From Bradyrhizobium nitroreducens (lineage in GTDB: Bacteria > Pseudomonadota > Alphaproteobacteria > Rhizobiales > Xanthobacteraceae), in assembly GCF_002776695.1 (NCBI RefSeq), contig NZ_LFJC01000003.1, forward strand, positions 3,627,375 to 3,691,374: a DNA stretch of 64,000 bases, read 5' to 3'. Shown here in pieces: positions 1 to 7,912 of the stretch. Position 1 is the first letter of the stretch. The number at the start of each line of letters is the position of its first letter. Made by a program: the position numbers and the translations under genes. The notes beneath the pieces were generated by a model. The model ran no database searches. It saw only the letters and a list, made by a program, of their open reading frames with translations, and was not told the DNA's origin.

Positions 1-158
1 CCCTGCCGCTGGACCGGCCGCCGTTCGCACTGCATGCGCGGACCGGGGACGTCGAGGTCGCTACCGGCATCCGGATCGGCATCACCAAGGCCGTCGAACT
101 GCCCTGGCGCTATGGCGTCAGGGGCTCGAAGTTTTTGAGCAAGCCGTTTCCGAAGTGA
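1..158 (+). CDS. C-terminal end of an unrecognised protein
   Basis: An open frame enters from the left edge and ends at TGA 156-158. About 51 codons are visible, ending in KFLSKPFPK. The visible part has no signal peptide, membrane segment or motif I can assign to a family. The gene converges on valS, with only a palindromic repeat between them. Function cannot be given from this fragment. Confidence 0.55.
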   Translation, partial: LPLDRPPFALHARTGDVEVATGIRIGITKAVELPWRYGVRGSKFLSKPFPK

Positions 159-159
159 C

Positions 160-241
160 TGTCATTCCGGGGCGATGCGCAGCATCGGACCCGGAATCTC
201 GAGATTCCGGGTTCGGCTCTCTGAGCCGCCCCGGAATGACA
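160..241. repeat. Nested palindromic repeat between convergent genes
   Basis: A perfect 14-bp inverted repeat (160-173 and 228-241, TGTCATTCCGGGGC and its complement) encloses a perfect 24-bp palindrome at 189-212 centred on CTCGAG. This twin structure looks like the REP-like elements scattered through Bradyrhizobium-type genomes. It sits between two convergent stop codons and could fold in either transcript as a bidirectional terminator. Family membership is inference; the symmetry is directly visible. Confidence 0.75.
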
Positions 242-247
242 CCGAGG

Positions 248-3124
248 CTAGGACGCCTGCTTCAGACGCTCCAGTGCCTCCAGCAGCTTGGCCTTGCGCG
301 CGAGCGCGGCCTCGCGCTTCTCGCGCTCCTCCTCGACGACCTCTTCCGCCGCGTTGGCGACGAATTTCTCGTTCGCCAGCTTCGATTCGGCGCGCTTGAT
401 GTCGGCATCGGCCTTGCCGATTTCCTTGTCGAGACGCGACCGCTCGGCGGCGACGTCGATCACGCCCTTGAGCGGCAGTGCGGCCACCTCGCCGCGCACG
501 AGCAACTGCACCGCGCCGTCGGGCGCGCTGTCGGCGAAGGAGATGTCGGACAGGCGGGCCATGCGCTTGATGACGTCGGTCCAGCGCGGCGCGCGCTCGC
601 GGGTCTCGGCCGAGGCGCCCGCAAGCACCAGCGCCGTGAGCGTCGCTGGCGGGATGTTCATCTCGGCGCGCACCGAACGGATCTGCGTAACGAGGTCGAT
701 CACCCAGCCGATCTCGGCCTCCGCCTTGGGATCGCTGAAGTCGGAGTGGTCGAAGATCGGCATGACCAGCATCGGAGACACCAGCGGATCGGTCGGCCCG
801 GCCGCCGCGGCGAGCATCGCCAGCTGTTCCGGCGTCGGCTCGGTCGGCTTCAGCGGCCACGGAGCCAGCGCAAGGAGCCCGTCGCGCTTGGCTGTCACCT
901 CCCAAAGCTCTTCGGTGATGAAGGGCATGAAGGGGTGCAGCAGCTTGAGGATCTCGTCGCGCGCCCAGGCGACCATGGCGCGGGTCTCGTCCTTGGCCGG
1001 GCTGTCCGGGCCGAGCAGCACGGGCTTGGCGAGCTCGACATACCAGTCGCAATAGACGTTCCAGACGAAGCGGTAGATGCTGCCCGCCGCATCGTTGAAG
1101 CGATAGGCCTCGATCGCCTCGGTCACCTCGCGCGTGGTGTGCGCACACTCATGCGCGATCCAGCGGTTCAGCGTTCCCGTCGCCTTCGCCGGCTCGAAAC
1201 CGTCGGGCACGGCGCAGTTGTTCATCTCGGCGAAGCGGGAGGCGTTCCAGAGCTTGGTCGCGAAATTGCGGTAGCCCTCGACGCGGCTGGTGGCGAGCTT
1301 GATGTCGCGGCCCTGCGCGGCCATCGCGGCCAGCGTGAAGCGCAGCGCGTCCGCGCCATATTCGTCGATCAGGTTGAGCGGATCGATGACGTTGCCCTTC
1401 GACTTCGACATCTTGGCGCCCTTTTCGTCGCGGACGAGGGCGTGGATGTAGACGGTCGAGAACGGCACCTCCTTCATGAAGTGCAGGCCCATCATCATCA
1501 TGCGGGCGACCCAGAAGAAGATGATGTCGAAGCCGGTCACCAGCGCGTTGGTCGGATAATAGCGCTGCACCTCCGGCGTGTCGTCGGGCCAGCCGAGCGT
1601 CGAGAACGGCCACAGCGCCGAGGAGAACCAGGTGTCGAGCACGTCCTCGTCGCGCGTGATGAAGCCTTCGCGCTTGTTGCGGTCGAGCGCCATCTCGCGG
1701 CCCTGTTCGGCCGTGATGACCTCCTGCTCGACGTAATAGCCGAGCGCGTGGCTGATCGCCTCCTCCTCGGTCTCGGCGACGAACACCTTGCCGTCCGGCC
1801 CGTACCAGGCCGGGATCTGGTGGCCCCACCACAGCTGGCGCGAGATGCACCAGGGCTGGATGTTCTCCATCCAGTCGAAATAGGTCTTTTCCCAGTTTTT
1901 CGGCACGAACGACGTCTCGCCCGAACGCACCGCCGCGATCGCTGGTTTTGCCAGCGTCTTGGCGTCGACGTACCATTGGTCGGTCAGGTAGGGCTCGATC
2001 ACCGTACCGGAGCGGTCGCCATGCGGCACCATGTGGGTGTGCGGCTCGATCCGCTCGACGAAGCCGAACGATTCCAGCCGCTCGACGATGCGCTTGCGCG
2101 CGACAAAGCGGTCGACCTTGTGGAATTCCCCGGCGAATTGCGCGGCGCCCTCAGGCAGGTCGCGCAGATAGTCCTCGTTGTCGACGAGATCGAGACAACC
2201 TTCCCTGTCGATCACGCTGATGCGGGCGAGGCCGTGGCGGTTGCCGACCTCGAAATCGTTGAAGTCGTGCGCCGGCGTCACCTTCACCGCGCCCGATCCC
2301 TTCTCAGGATCGGAATAGTCGTCGGCGACGATTTTGATCTTGCGGCCGACCAGCGGCAGGATCACGTTTTTGCCGACGAGCTTCTGATAGCGCTCGTCCT
2401 CCGGATGCACGGCAACGCCGGTATCGCCGAGCATGGTCTCGGGGCGCGTGGTGGCGACGACGATGAAGCTCGAGGGATCCTCGGGGCTGAAAATCTTGCC
2501 CTCGATCGGATAGCGCAGATACCAGAGGTGACCCTTCACCTCGGTCTGTTGCACCTCGAGATCGGAGATCGCGGTGAGCAGCTTGGTGTCCCAGTTCACC
2601 AGCCGCTTGTCCTTGTAGATCAGCCCATCGCGGTGCAGCTCGACGAACACCTTGACGACGGCCTTCGACAGGCCCTCGTCCATGGTGAAGCGCTCGCGCG
2701 ACCAGTCGCAGGAGGCGCCGAGGCGCTTGAGCTGGTTGATGATGGTGTCGCCGCTCTCGGCCTTCCACTGCCAGACCCGCTCCAGGAATTTCTCACGGCC
2801 CATCTCGCGGCGGCCGGGCTGCTGGCGTTCCATCAGCTGCCGCTCGACCACCATCTGGGTGGCGATGCCGGCATGGTCGGTGCCGGGCTGCCACAGCACG
2901 TCGCGGCCGCGCATGCGCTCGAACCGGCACAGGATGTCCTGGAGCGTGTTGTTGAGGGCGTGCCCCATATGCAGCGAGCCCGTCACGTTCGGCGGCGGGA
3001 TCACGATGGTAAAGGGCACGGCGTCGCGGCGGTCGGGACGGCCGGCCTTGAAGGCAAGGCTGTCCTCCCACACCACGGACATGCGGGCTTCGATATCGGC
3101 GGGCTGGTGATTTTTCTCGATCAT
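248..3124 (-). CDS. valS: Valine--tRNA ligase
   Basis: This class I aminoacyl-tRNA synthetase charges tRNA-Val and edits misactivated threonine in the cytoplasm. The ATG at 3124 gives 958 residues, normal for bacterial ValRS; an upstream in-frame start would add only ten atypical residues. The HIGH signature appears as HMGH (about residues 52-55) and KMSKS lies at about 571-575. Between them is the CP1 editing domain, with the ATTRPETMLGDT segment near residue 225. The tail is a charged coiled coil rich in Lys and Glu, typical of ValRS. It is transcribed after popZ, with a 124-bp gap. An expected essential housekeeping gene with no visible defects. Confidence 0.98.
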   Translation of the reverse strand: MIEKNHQPADIEARMSVVWEDSLAFKAGRPDRRDAVPFTIVIPPPNVTGSLHMGHALNNTLQDILCRFERMRGRDVLWQPGTDHAGIATQMVVERQLMERQQPGRREMGREKFLERVWQWKAESGDTIINQLKRLGASCDWSRERFTMDEGLSKAVVKVFVELHRDGLIYKDKRLVNWDTKLLTAISDLEVQQTEVKGHLWYLRYPIEGKIFSPEDPSSFIVVATTRPETMLGDTGVAVHPEDERYQKLVGKNVILPLVGRKIKIVADDYSDPEKGSGAVKVTPAHDFNDFEVGNRHGLARISVIDREGCLDLVDNEDYLRDLPEGAAQFAGEFHKVDRFVARKRIVERLESFGFVERIEPHTHMVPHGDRSGTVIEPYLTDQWYVDAKTLAKPAIAAVRSGETSFVPKNWEKTYFDWMENIQPWCISRQLWWGHQIPAWYGPDGKVFVAETEEEAISHALGYYVEQEVITAEQGREMALDRNKREGFITRDEDVLDTWFSSALWPFSTLGWPDDTPEVQRYYPTNALVTGFDIIFFWVARMMMMGLHFMKEVPFSTVYIHALVRDEKGAKMSKSKGNVIDPLNLIDEYGADALRFTLAAMAAQGRDIKLATSRVEGYRNFATKLWNASRFAEMNNCAVPDGFEPAKATGTLNRWIAHECAHTTREVTEAIEAYRFNDAAGSIYRFVWNVYCDWYVELAKPVLLGPDSPAKDETRAMVAWARDEILKLLHPFMPFITEELWEVTAKRDGLLALAPWPLKPTEPTPEQLAMLAAAAGPTDPLVSPMLVMPIFDHSDFSDPKAEAEIGWVIDLVTQIRSVRAEMNIPPATLTALVLAGASAETRERAPRWTDVIKRMARLSDISFADSAPDGAVQLLVRGEVAALPLKGVIDVAAERSRLDKEIGKADADIKRAESKLANEKFVANAAEEVVEEEREKREAALARKAKLLEALERLKQAS

Positions 3125-3248
3125 GGGCGCTAGAAAGCCGCGTGTGCGGGTCAAGTCAACGGGAAGCTCAGCGGCAACGGCTTTCCGGCCTGATCCGCAG
3201 GCCGAATATGCCGCAGGAGCAGGGCTTTATCGGGGCCGCAGGGGCGGG

Positions 3249-4034
3249 TCAGCGGCCGCCGCGCGAAACCCGCTCGATCTCGGCCTTCACAATGCGTTCC
3301 ACCATGGCCGGCAAATTGTCGTCGAGCCAGGATTTCAGCATCGGACGCAGCATCTCCTTGACCAGATCCTCCAGCGTCCGAGCGTTGCTGCTGAGCACCG
3401 TATGGGCCAGGGAGTTGAAGGCGGATTCGACGGCCGAGACCGTCGATTGCGCCAGCATCGGCTGCTGCGGCGGCAGCGGCGGGGCATCGAAATCGACCGG
3501 CGCGTAAGACGGCGGCGGCGTCGGACGCGGCGGCGGGGCTTCGGCGAATTCGAGATCGTCGCGCGGCTCGACCTTGCGGAAGCTCGGCGGCGGCGGAGGC
3601 GGCGTGGGATCCATCGCCATGTCGTCGGTCAATTCGAGCACGTCGGGTTCAGGCTCCGGCTCGGGCTCGGGCTCAGGCGCGCGGACCTCGGGCGCAGGCG
3701 TGGCCGCATCGAGCCCCGCCAGCAGCGCGTCGATGTCGTCCTGGCTGTTCGGCGATGCATCCGCCGCAGGTGCGGGCGGCGGAGCCGGCTTGGCGGCCGG
3801 GGCCGGCGCAGGCTTCTCGGCGGCTGGCTTGGCCGGTGCGACCTTGGATGGCGGAATGTCGTTCATCGCCTGCGGCTTTGCCGGCGCGGCGGGTGCCGCA
3901 GCTTTCTCCGGCTTGGCAGTCTCGGCCGGCGGCGGCTTGGCCTCATCGTCGGCAATGATGCGCCGGATCGAGGCCAGAATCTCCTCCATCGAGGGTTCTG
4001 TGACCTTTGCAGGCTGCGTCATCTCCGACTCCAC
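3249..4034 (-). CDS. popZ: Polar organizing protein PopZ (DUF2497 family)
   Basis: PopZ forms a polar meshwork that anchors the ParB/parS centromere and polarity factors in alphaproteobacteria. The 261-residue protein has the family layout. A short N-terminal helix contains SMEEILASIRRIIADD (about 15-30). A long Pro/Ala/Glu-rich disordered linker follows (about 33-175). The conserved C-terminal helical oligomerisation region contains LRPMLKSWLDDNLP and VERIVKAEIERV. MTQPAK, four residues inside, is an alternative start. The neighbours tolC-like, popZ and valS match the order I recall for related alphaproteobacteria. The linker is of low complexity and should be poorly conserved. Confidence 0.92.
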   Translation of the reverse strand: MESEMTQPAKVTEPSMEEILASIRRIIADDEAKPPPAETAKPEKAAAPAAPAKPQAMNDIPPSKVAPAKPAAEKPAPAPAAKPAPPPAPAADASPNSQDDIDALLAGLDAATPAPEVRAPEPEPEPEPEPDVLELTDDMAMDPTPPPPPPSFRKVEPRDDLEFAEAPPPRPTPPPSYAPVDFDAPPLPPQQPMLAQSTVSAVESAFNSLAHTVLSSNARTLEDLVKEMLRPMLKSWLDDNLPAMVERIVKAEIERVSRGGR

Positions 4035-4279
4035 ATCATCAACGCCCTCGCATGCGTTGTTTTACACCAAGCAGGGCGGGATTGGCCGGTTCCGCAACGA
4101 GTGGCCTGACATTTTCGTCGCGGCAGCCCGACTTGTCCCCAGATCACGGCTCAACGTGCGGCGGTGCGCCCCTGCCCCCGGCACTCAAGCTTTACGCACA
4201 CGGCATCAATGCGAGGCGAATCGACTCGCATCATCTTGGCAAGGCTATGTCAGGGATTTTGACGATTGCAAGCAAAGCA

Positions 4280-4313
4280 CCGGTCGGCCTCGGCTATTCG
4301 CGAGGCCAACCGG
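4280..4313 (-). terminator. Probable terminator of the TolC-type gene
   Basis: GGCCTCG (4286-4292) pairs with CGAGGCC (4301-4307). The stem is extended after one mismatch by CCGGT/ACCGG (4280-4284 and 4309-4313). Read on the minus strand, the hairpin begins 13 bases after the TolC-type stop and is followed by the T-rich stretch GCTTTGCTTGC. The rest of the roughly 290-bp gap before popZ shows no gene and presumably holds the popZ promoter. Confidence 0.6.
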
Positions 4314-4326
4314 GTACCTACGGGAA

Positions 4327-5730
4327 TCAGCGCCCGTCGGGCGTGCGCACGCCGGCCCAGCTGTCGCGGACCTGCTGATAGTGGACGCTCGAATCGTAAA
4401 CGGTGGTGTTAAGGCCGAGCACCTGCGGCGCGAGGCGGCCGACGAAGTTGAGAACGTTGTAGGATGCCACGACCCGATCGTGCTGCGCGTTGACCAGCGC
4501 CACCCGCGCATTGACCAGGGCCTGCTGCGCATTGAGCACATCGAGCGTCGTGCGCTGTCCGGCCTTGGCCTCTTCGCGAACGCCGTTCAGCGCGATCTCT
4601 GATGCCGTGACCTGTGCTTGTGCGGACTGCACCTGTGCCTTGCCGGCCTGCAAATTACCCCACCACTGAACAACACTCGCGCGAATCTGGTCCCGCGTTT
4701 TTTCGACATTGAGGCGCTGCTGCGCCAAGTTTTCCTTGGACTGGCGGATCAGCGAATATTCAGCGCCGCCCTGATAGATCGGCACCGTGGCCGTCGCGAT
4801 GGCAGACGCGGTATTCGTTCGAAAGGCACTCACGGTCTGCTGGTAGCCGGTGCTGACGGTAGCCTGGACCGCCACCGTTGGCAGCAACGCTCCCTCAGCA
4901 ATCTTGACCTGCAGATAGTTGACGTCGACGCCATAGAGCGCCGCCAAGATGTCGGGATATTCGACCAGAGACAGGTCAACAGCCGAAGCGAGCGTTGCCG
5001 GCAGGAACCGGTCCACAGGGGAGCCGGGCGCAAGGTTCGTCGGCTCGTTGCCAATGACTTGACGGAACTTGGCGCGCGTCGTGGTGAGCGTTGCTTCCGC
5101 GGTCAGCGCCTGGGTCTTGCCCGCCGCCAGCTGTGCCTCGGATTGCGCAACGTCGGTACGCGTCACTTCGCCGACGTTGAAGCGATCACGGGTCTGTTTC
5201 AGCGTTTGTTCGAGCACACGCACGTTGCTCCGTTGAACCTCGAGCGTGGCGGCGTCGCGCAGATAATCCATATAAGTCGTGGCAGCAAGAAGCAGCACGG
5301 CCTGCTCGACGCTGCGCAGTGCTTCACGTTGACCGGACACCTGGCTCTCCGCCGCGCGCGTCTTGTTGGCGGTCTGGTTGCCGTTGTAGAGGGTCTGGTT
5401 GACGGTCAGGCTCGCGCTGTTGGGCTGAAGGGGGACATTGAAGGCGGCACCCTTCTGTGAGGTCTGGACGTCCTGATAATTATACCCGCTGCCGAGAGTC
5501 ACATTGACCTTCGGGCGATATCCCGACAGCGCCTGCGGCACACCTTCGTCGGTCGATCGCACCTGGGCACGCTGTGCGTTGAGTTGCGGATTGTTCTGAT
5601 AGGCGCGCACCAGTGCCGCCTCGATCGTGTCCGCCAAGGCAGGCGTCGGCCCGGCAAGCGCGAGCAGCAGGACCGAAACCGCAGCTCCGGTGAAGAGCTT
5701 CACCCCATGCATCCCAAAAATTCCGTTCAT
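4327..5730 (-). CDS. TolC-family outer-membrane channel protein
   Basis: This is a type I secretion or efflux outer-membrane factor, a trimeric beta-barrel with a periplasmic alpha-helical tunnel. The ATG at 5730 gives about 467 residues. An ATG seven codons further in (MHGVKLF) is equally possible. A clear Sec signal peptide (LFTGAAVSVLLLALAG, cleavage after ALA near residue 34) precedes the mature start DTIEAALVRAYQNNPQLNAQR, which is typical of TolC. Two OEP repeats follow, with long heptad-like helices. No lipobox is present, so this is the TolC rather than the NodT/OprM subclass. There is no inner-membrane partner next to it, so it probably serves several transporters. Confidence 0.93.
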   Translation of the reverse strand: MNGIFGMHGVKLFTGAAVSVLLLALAGPTPALADTIEAALVRAYQNNPQLNAQRAQVRSTDEGVPQALSGYRPKVNVTLGSGYNYQDVQTSQKGAAFNVPLQPNSASLTVNQTLYNGNQTANKTRAAESQVSGQREALRSVEQAVLLLAATTYMDYLRDAATLEVQRSNVRVLEQTLKQTRDRFNVGEVTRTDVAQSEAQLAAGKTQALTAEATLTTTRAKFRQVIGNEPTNLAPGSPVDRFLPATLASAVDLSLVEYPDILAALYGVDVNYLQVKIAEGALLPTVAVQATVSTGYQQTVSAFRTNTASAIATATVPIYQGGAEYSLIRQSKENLAQQRLNVEKTRDQIRASVVQWWGNLQAGKAQVQSAQAQVTASEIALNGVREEAKAGQRTTLDVLNAQQALVNARVALVNAQHDRVVASYNVLNFVGRLAPQVLGLNTTVYDSSVHYQQVRDSWAGVRTPDGR

Positions 5731-5821
5731 TCTAACGCCCAACTCGTGCCCGCGAGCTGGGTTACCGTCTACTGAGTGGAGTCGTTGCCCCGCCGCAACA
5801 TAGGATGCGGATTGGCGCGAC

Positions 5822-5843
5822 GGAACTACCTCAGCGTAGTTCC
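5822..5843. promoter_or_regulatory. 8-bp inverted repeat between pcm-like gene and tolC-like gene
   Basis: GGAACTAC (5822-5829) and GTAGTTCC (5836-5843) form a perfect hairpin with a six-base loop. It lies downstream of the methyltransferase stop and about 90 bp upstream of the TolC-type start. No T-run follows on the minus strand, so an intrinsic terminator is not well supported; an operator or mRNA hairpin is possible. Nearby, AACGGGATTT occurs twice (5892-5901 and 5903-5912), spaced one helical turn apart. Confidence 0.35.
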
Positions 5844-5918
5844 CGGTGGAAACTCTTCACGTGCAGCATCCCGGCCACACTTCTGATTCAGAACGGGATT
5901 TTAACGGGATTTGGGCCG

Positions 5919-6581
5919 TCAGAAGACGAAGGCGGCCGCTCGTTCGAGCCCGGGAAGGACCGGGGCTGCGGCATCGAACAAGGTTCGATGGCCTAACTCA
6001 CCGTGGGTACGGGTCATGATCATGGCCCGCGGCGGCTTGGATTCGGCTGAGACCCCCACCAGACGCCCGCCCTCTTTCAGCTGCTCGAGCAACGCCTCCG
6101 GCTTCACCTCGGCAGCGCCATTGAGGATGATCACGTCATAGGGAGCGCCGGCAGGATCGCCCTCGGTGCAGGCAGCAGCCTTGCAGGTGACGTTGGCAAG
6201 CCCCAGGGACGCGAAGGCATCCCTGGCCTTCGCGACCAGAGCCGAATCGCATTCCGTGGCGGTGACCTGCCGCGCCAGCCTGGCTGCCAGCGCGGCGAGG
6301 TATCCCGTGGCGCAGCCGACCACCAGCACGTTGTCGCCCTCGCCGATTTCGGCGGCCTGCAACAGCTTGCCAGTCAGCTGCGGCTTGATCAGGAAGCGCT
6401 TGGCGGTGCCCTCGCTCACGTCGAGGTCGAGGTCCAGATAAGCCAGCGCCTGCCTGCCGGCCGGCACGAAGGCCTCGCGCGGAACCGTGAGCATGGCATC
6501 GAGAACACGACGGTCGGTGACGTCATTGGTGCGCACCTGGCCATCGACCATTTTGAGGCGCGCGGTCGAGAAACCGGACAT
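5919..6581 (-). CDS. pcm: Protein-L-isoaspartate O-methyltransferase-like protein
   Basis: A SAM-dependent methyltransferase of the PCMT family, whose classic members repair isoaspartyl residues in damaged proteins. The ATG at 6581 gives 220 residues. The start DGQVRTNDVTDRRVLDAM is typical of the alphaproteobacterial branch. SAM motif I is VLVVGCATGYLAALAARLA (about 85-103), with an acidic residue after it (ATECD) and a motif II/III region ending VIILNGAAEV. The usual PCMT substrate loop containing SQP is replaced by FLIKPQLTGK, so the exact substrate is uncertain. It lies directly upstream of the TolC-type gene on the same strand. Confidence 0.85.
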   Translation of the reverse strand: MSGFSTARLKMVDGQVRTNDVTDRRVLDAMLTVPREAFVPAGRQALAYLDLDLDVSEGTAKRFLIKPQLTGKLLQAAEIGEGDNVLVVGCATGYLAALAARLARQVTATECDSALVAKARDAFASLGLANVTCKAAACTEGDPAGAPYDVIILNGAAEVKPEALLEQLKEGGRLVGVSAESKPPRAMIMTRTHGELGHRTLFDAAAPVLPGLERAAAFVF

Positions 6582-6717
6582 TTGCGGACCCTGCAATGCG
6601 GACGAAGCCGCGGACGAAATTCGCGGCATCTTTGGAGCATGCACGGCCAAAACGCAACACGGCCGTTCGCCTGCGGGCTAAGGCTTCCGCATCTTACCGC
6701 TTCAGAGACCGGAAGGA

Positions 6718-6897
6718 TTATTCGATCGCCACCGCGAGGCGGCCGATCAGAGCGGCGACCTCATCCAGCCTTGCCGAATCGGGCGTCTCGACCGCACGGG
6801 CCAGACAGGCGAGGCATTCGTCGTCGCTCAGTGCGGGAACGTCAGCCGGGAGAATCGAAGGGGCCATGTGCGAACGGTCGACCTGGATGTCTCGCAT
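6718..6897 (-). CDS. Small conserved-looking protein, 59 aa
   Basis: ATG at 6897 is preceded by a GGAG ribosome-binding sequence and opens a 59-codon frame ending at TAA 6718-6720. The product begins MRDIQVDRSHMAPSILP and continues with an acidic helix (LSDDECLACLARAVE, about 23-37) and a second helix ending IGRLAVAIE. No signal peptide or membrane segment is present. I do not recognise the family. The sequence looks protein-like, with codon choice like the neighbours and amphipathic helices. It precedes the pcm-like gene on the same strand by 137 bp. Confidence 0.6.
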   Translation of the reverse strand: MRDIQVDRSHMAPSILPADVPALSDDECLACLARAVETPDSARLDEVAALIGRLAVAIE

Positions 6898-7110
6898 GGG
6901 AATCAGCTCCGTAAAGATCCGGCAAACCCAAGCCTCGATTTCAATTGAGTCGATTTGGCGCCGCCCTCATGGCCCGACGGCGCCCGTGCACACATCCTCT
7001 TGAAGATGATTCCGGGCGGCCTTCGTAAAGGCGCTGCTCAGAAAGCAATGCAACGACGTCTCGCGCCACATGAGGGCGCGACCATAAATCATTGAATTTG
7101 CGGCAAGATT

Positions 7111-7185
7111 TGGCTCCCCGGGCTGGATTCGAACCAGCGACCATCCGATTAACAGTCGGATGCTCTACCGCTGAGCTACCGAGGA
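7111..7185 (-). tRNA. tRNA-Asn (GTT)
   Basis: The minus strand folds as a complete cloverleaf. The acceptor TCCTCGG pairs with CCGGGGA. The D arm is GTAGCTCAGCGGTAGAGC. The anticodon stem-loop carries GTT, the T arm contains GGTTCGAATCC, and CCA is encoded at the 3' end (7111-7113). Confidence 0.97.
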
Positions 7186-7335
7186 AAAGGCGAACCATTC
7201 GTTCGCGCGGGGCTGCGTATAACAAAGCCGCTTGCGCTTGCAAAGGACGAATTCGTCACCATCCGAACGTACTTGAGGAAGGGCCTGAGCGGCCCCTCCT
7301 CCGGGCCATCGTCTCCGGGCAATATTGGCCGGCCG

Positions 7336-7704
7336 CTATTCCGCGAGGAACGAGGTCGTCTTGGTGCCGGGATCGTAGCGCAGCCGAAGCGCGGTCATCT
7401 TGCACAGGTTGACGTTCTTCCACAGCACGGACTCGTCGTAGTTCTGCCAGTCGACGCGGATGTTCCAGACACATCCCTCGTCGTCCTCGTCGAACTCGAC
7501 ATAGGTGCTGGTCTGGTTCTGCAAGACCTTGTCGAGCTCGTTATCCCATTCGTCCAGGCCATCGTCCGGTGCGTTGAAGCCGAGGAATTTGATGGCATAG
7601 CCGGTCTCGTTGACGACCGTGACGTTGCGTGCGTCGGCTGCGAACGATGGCATGGCGGCGATCGAAAGACCGACCGCGATCAATCCGGACAGAAAATATT
7701 TCAT
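7336..7704 (-). CDS. Small secreted protein of unknown function, 122 aa
   Basis: The start ATG at 7704 has a GGAGG sequence a few bases upstream, which decides against longer in-frame starts. Residues 1-22 (MKYFLSGLIAVGLSIA... ending PSFA/AD) are a Sec signal peptide. The mature ~100-residue domain is acidic, with a DEDDEGCVW segment, two cysteines that could form a disulfide, and repeated beta-like stretches (NVTVVNETGYAIKFLGF, LRLRYDPGTKTTSF). It looks like a periplasmic beta-sandwich protein. I do not know its function. It is followed by about 150 bp without a gene before tRNA-Asn. Confidence 0.8.
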   Translation of the reverse strand: MKYFLSGLIAVGLSIAAMPSFAADARNVTVVNETGYAIKFLGFNAPDDGLDEWDNELDKVLQNQTSTYVEFDEDDEGCVWNIRVDWQNYDESVLWKNVNLCKMTALRLRYDPGTKTTSFLAE

Positions 7705-7912
7705 GTGAAAATCCTCCGATCGAAACAGGCCTCGGCGCCCCGCGTCGATCGGCGCAGGCGCCGCGGCAACGAAAAGCGTTGCCTCAAGACACGTCCGGAG
7801 CGCGATCGATGGGTTCAGGACACGATCGACCGGCACTCCAGGACGCTTGCGCGACGCGAGACGCGCCCAGCCTTTTTATCGTTTCGAATTCTCCGCAGCA
7901 ATGAACCGGCAT

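Noticed and set aside
155..3133. A 992-codon open frame on the plus strand opposite valS
   Set aside because: It is antisense to a complete, clearly recognisable valS and has the Arg/His/Gly/Asp-rich composition of a high-GC shadow frame.
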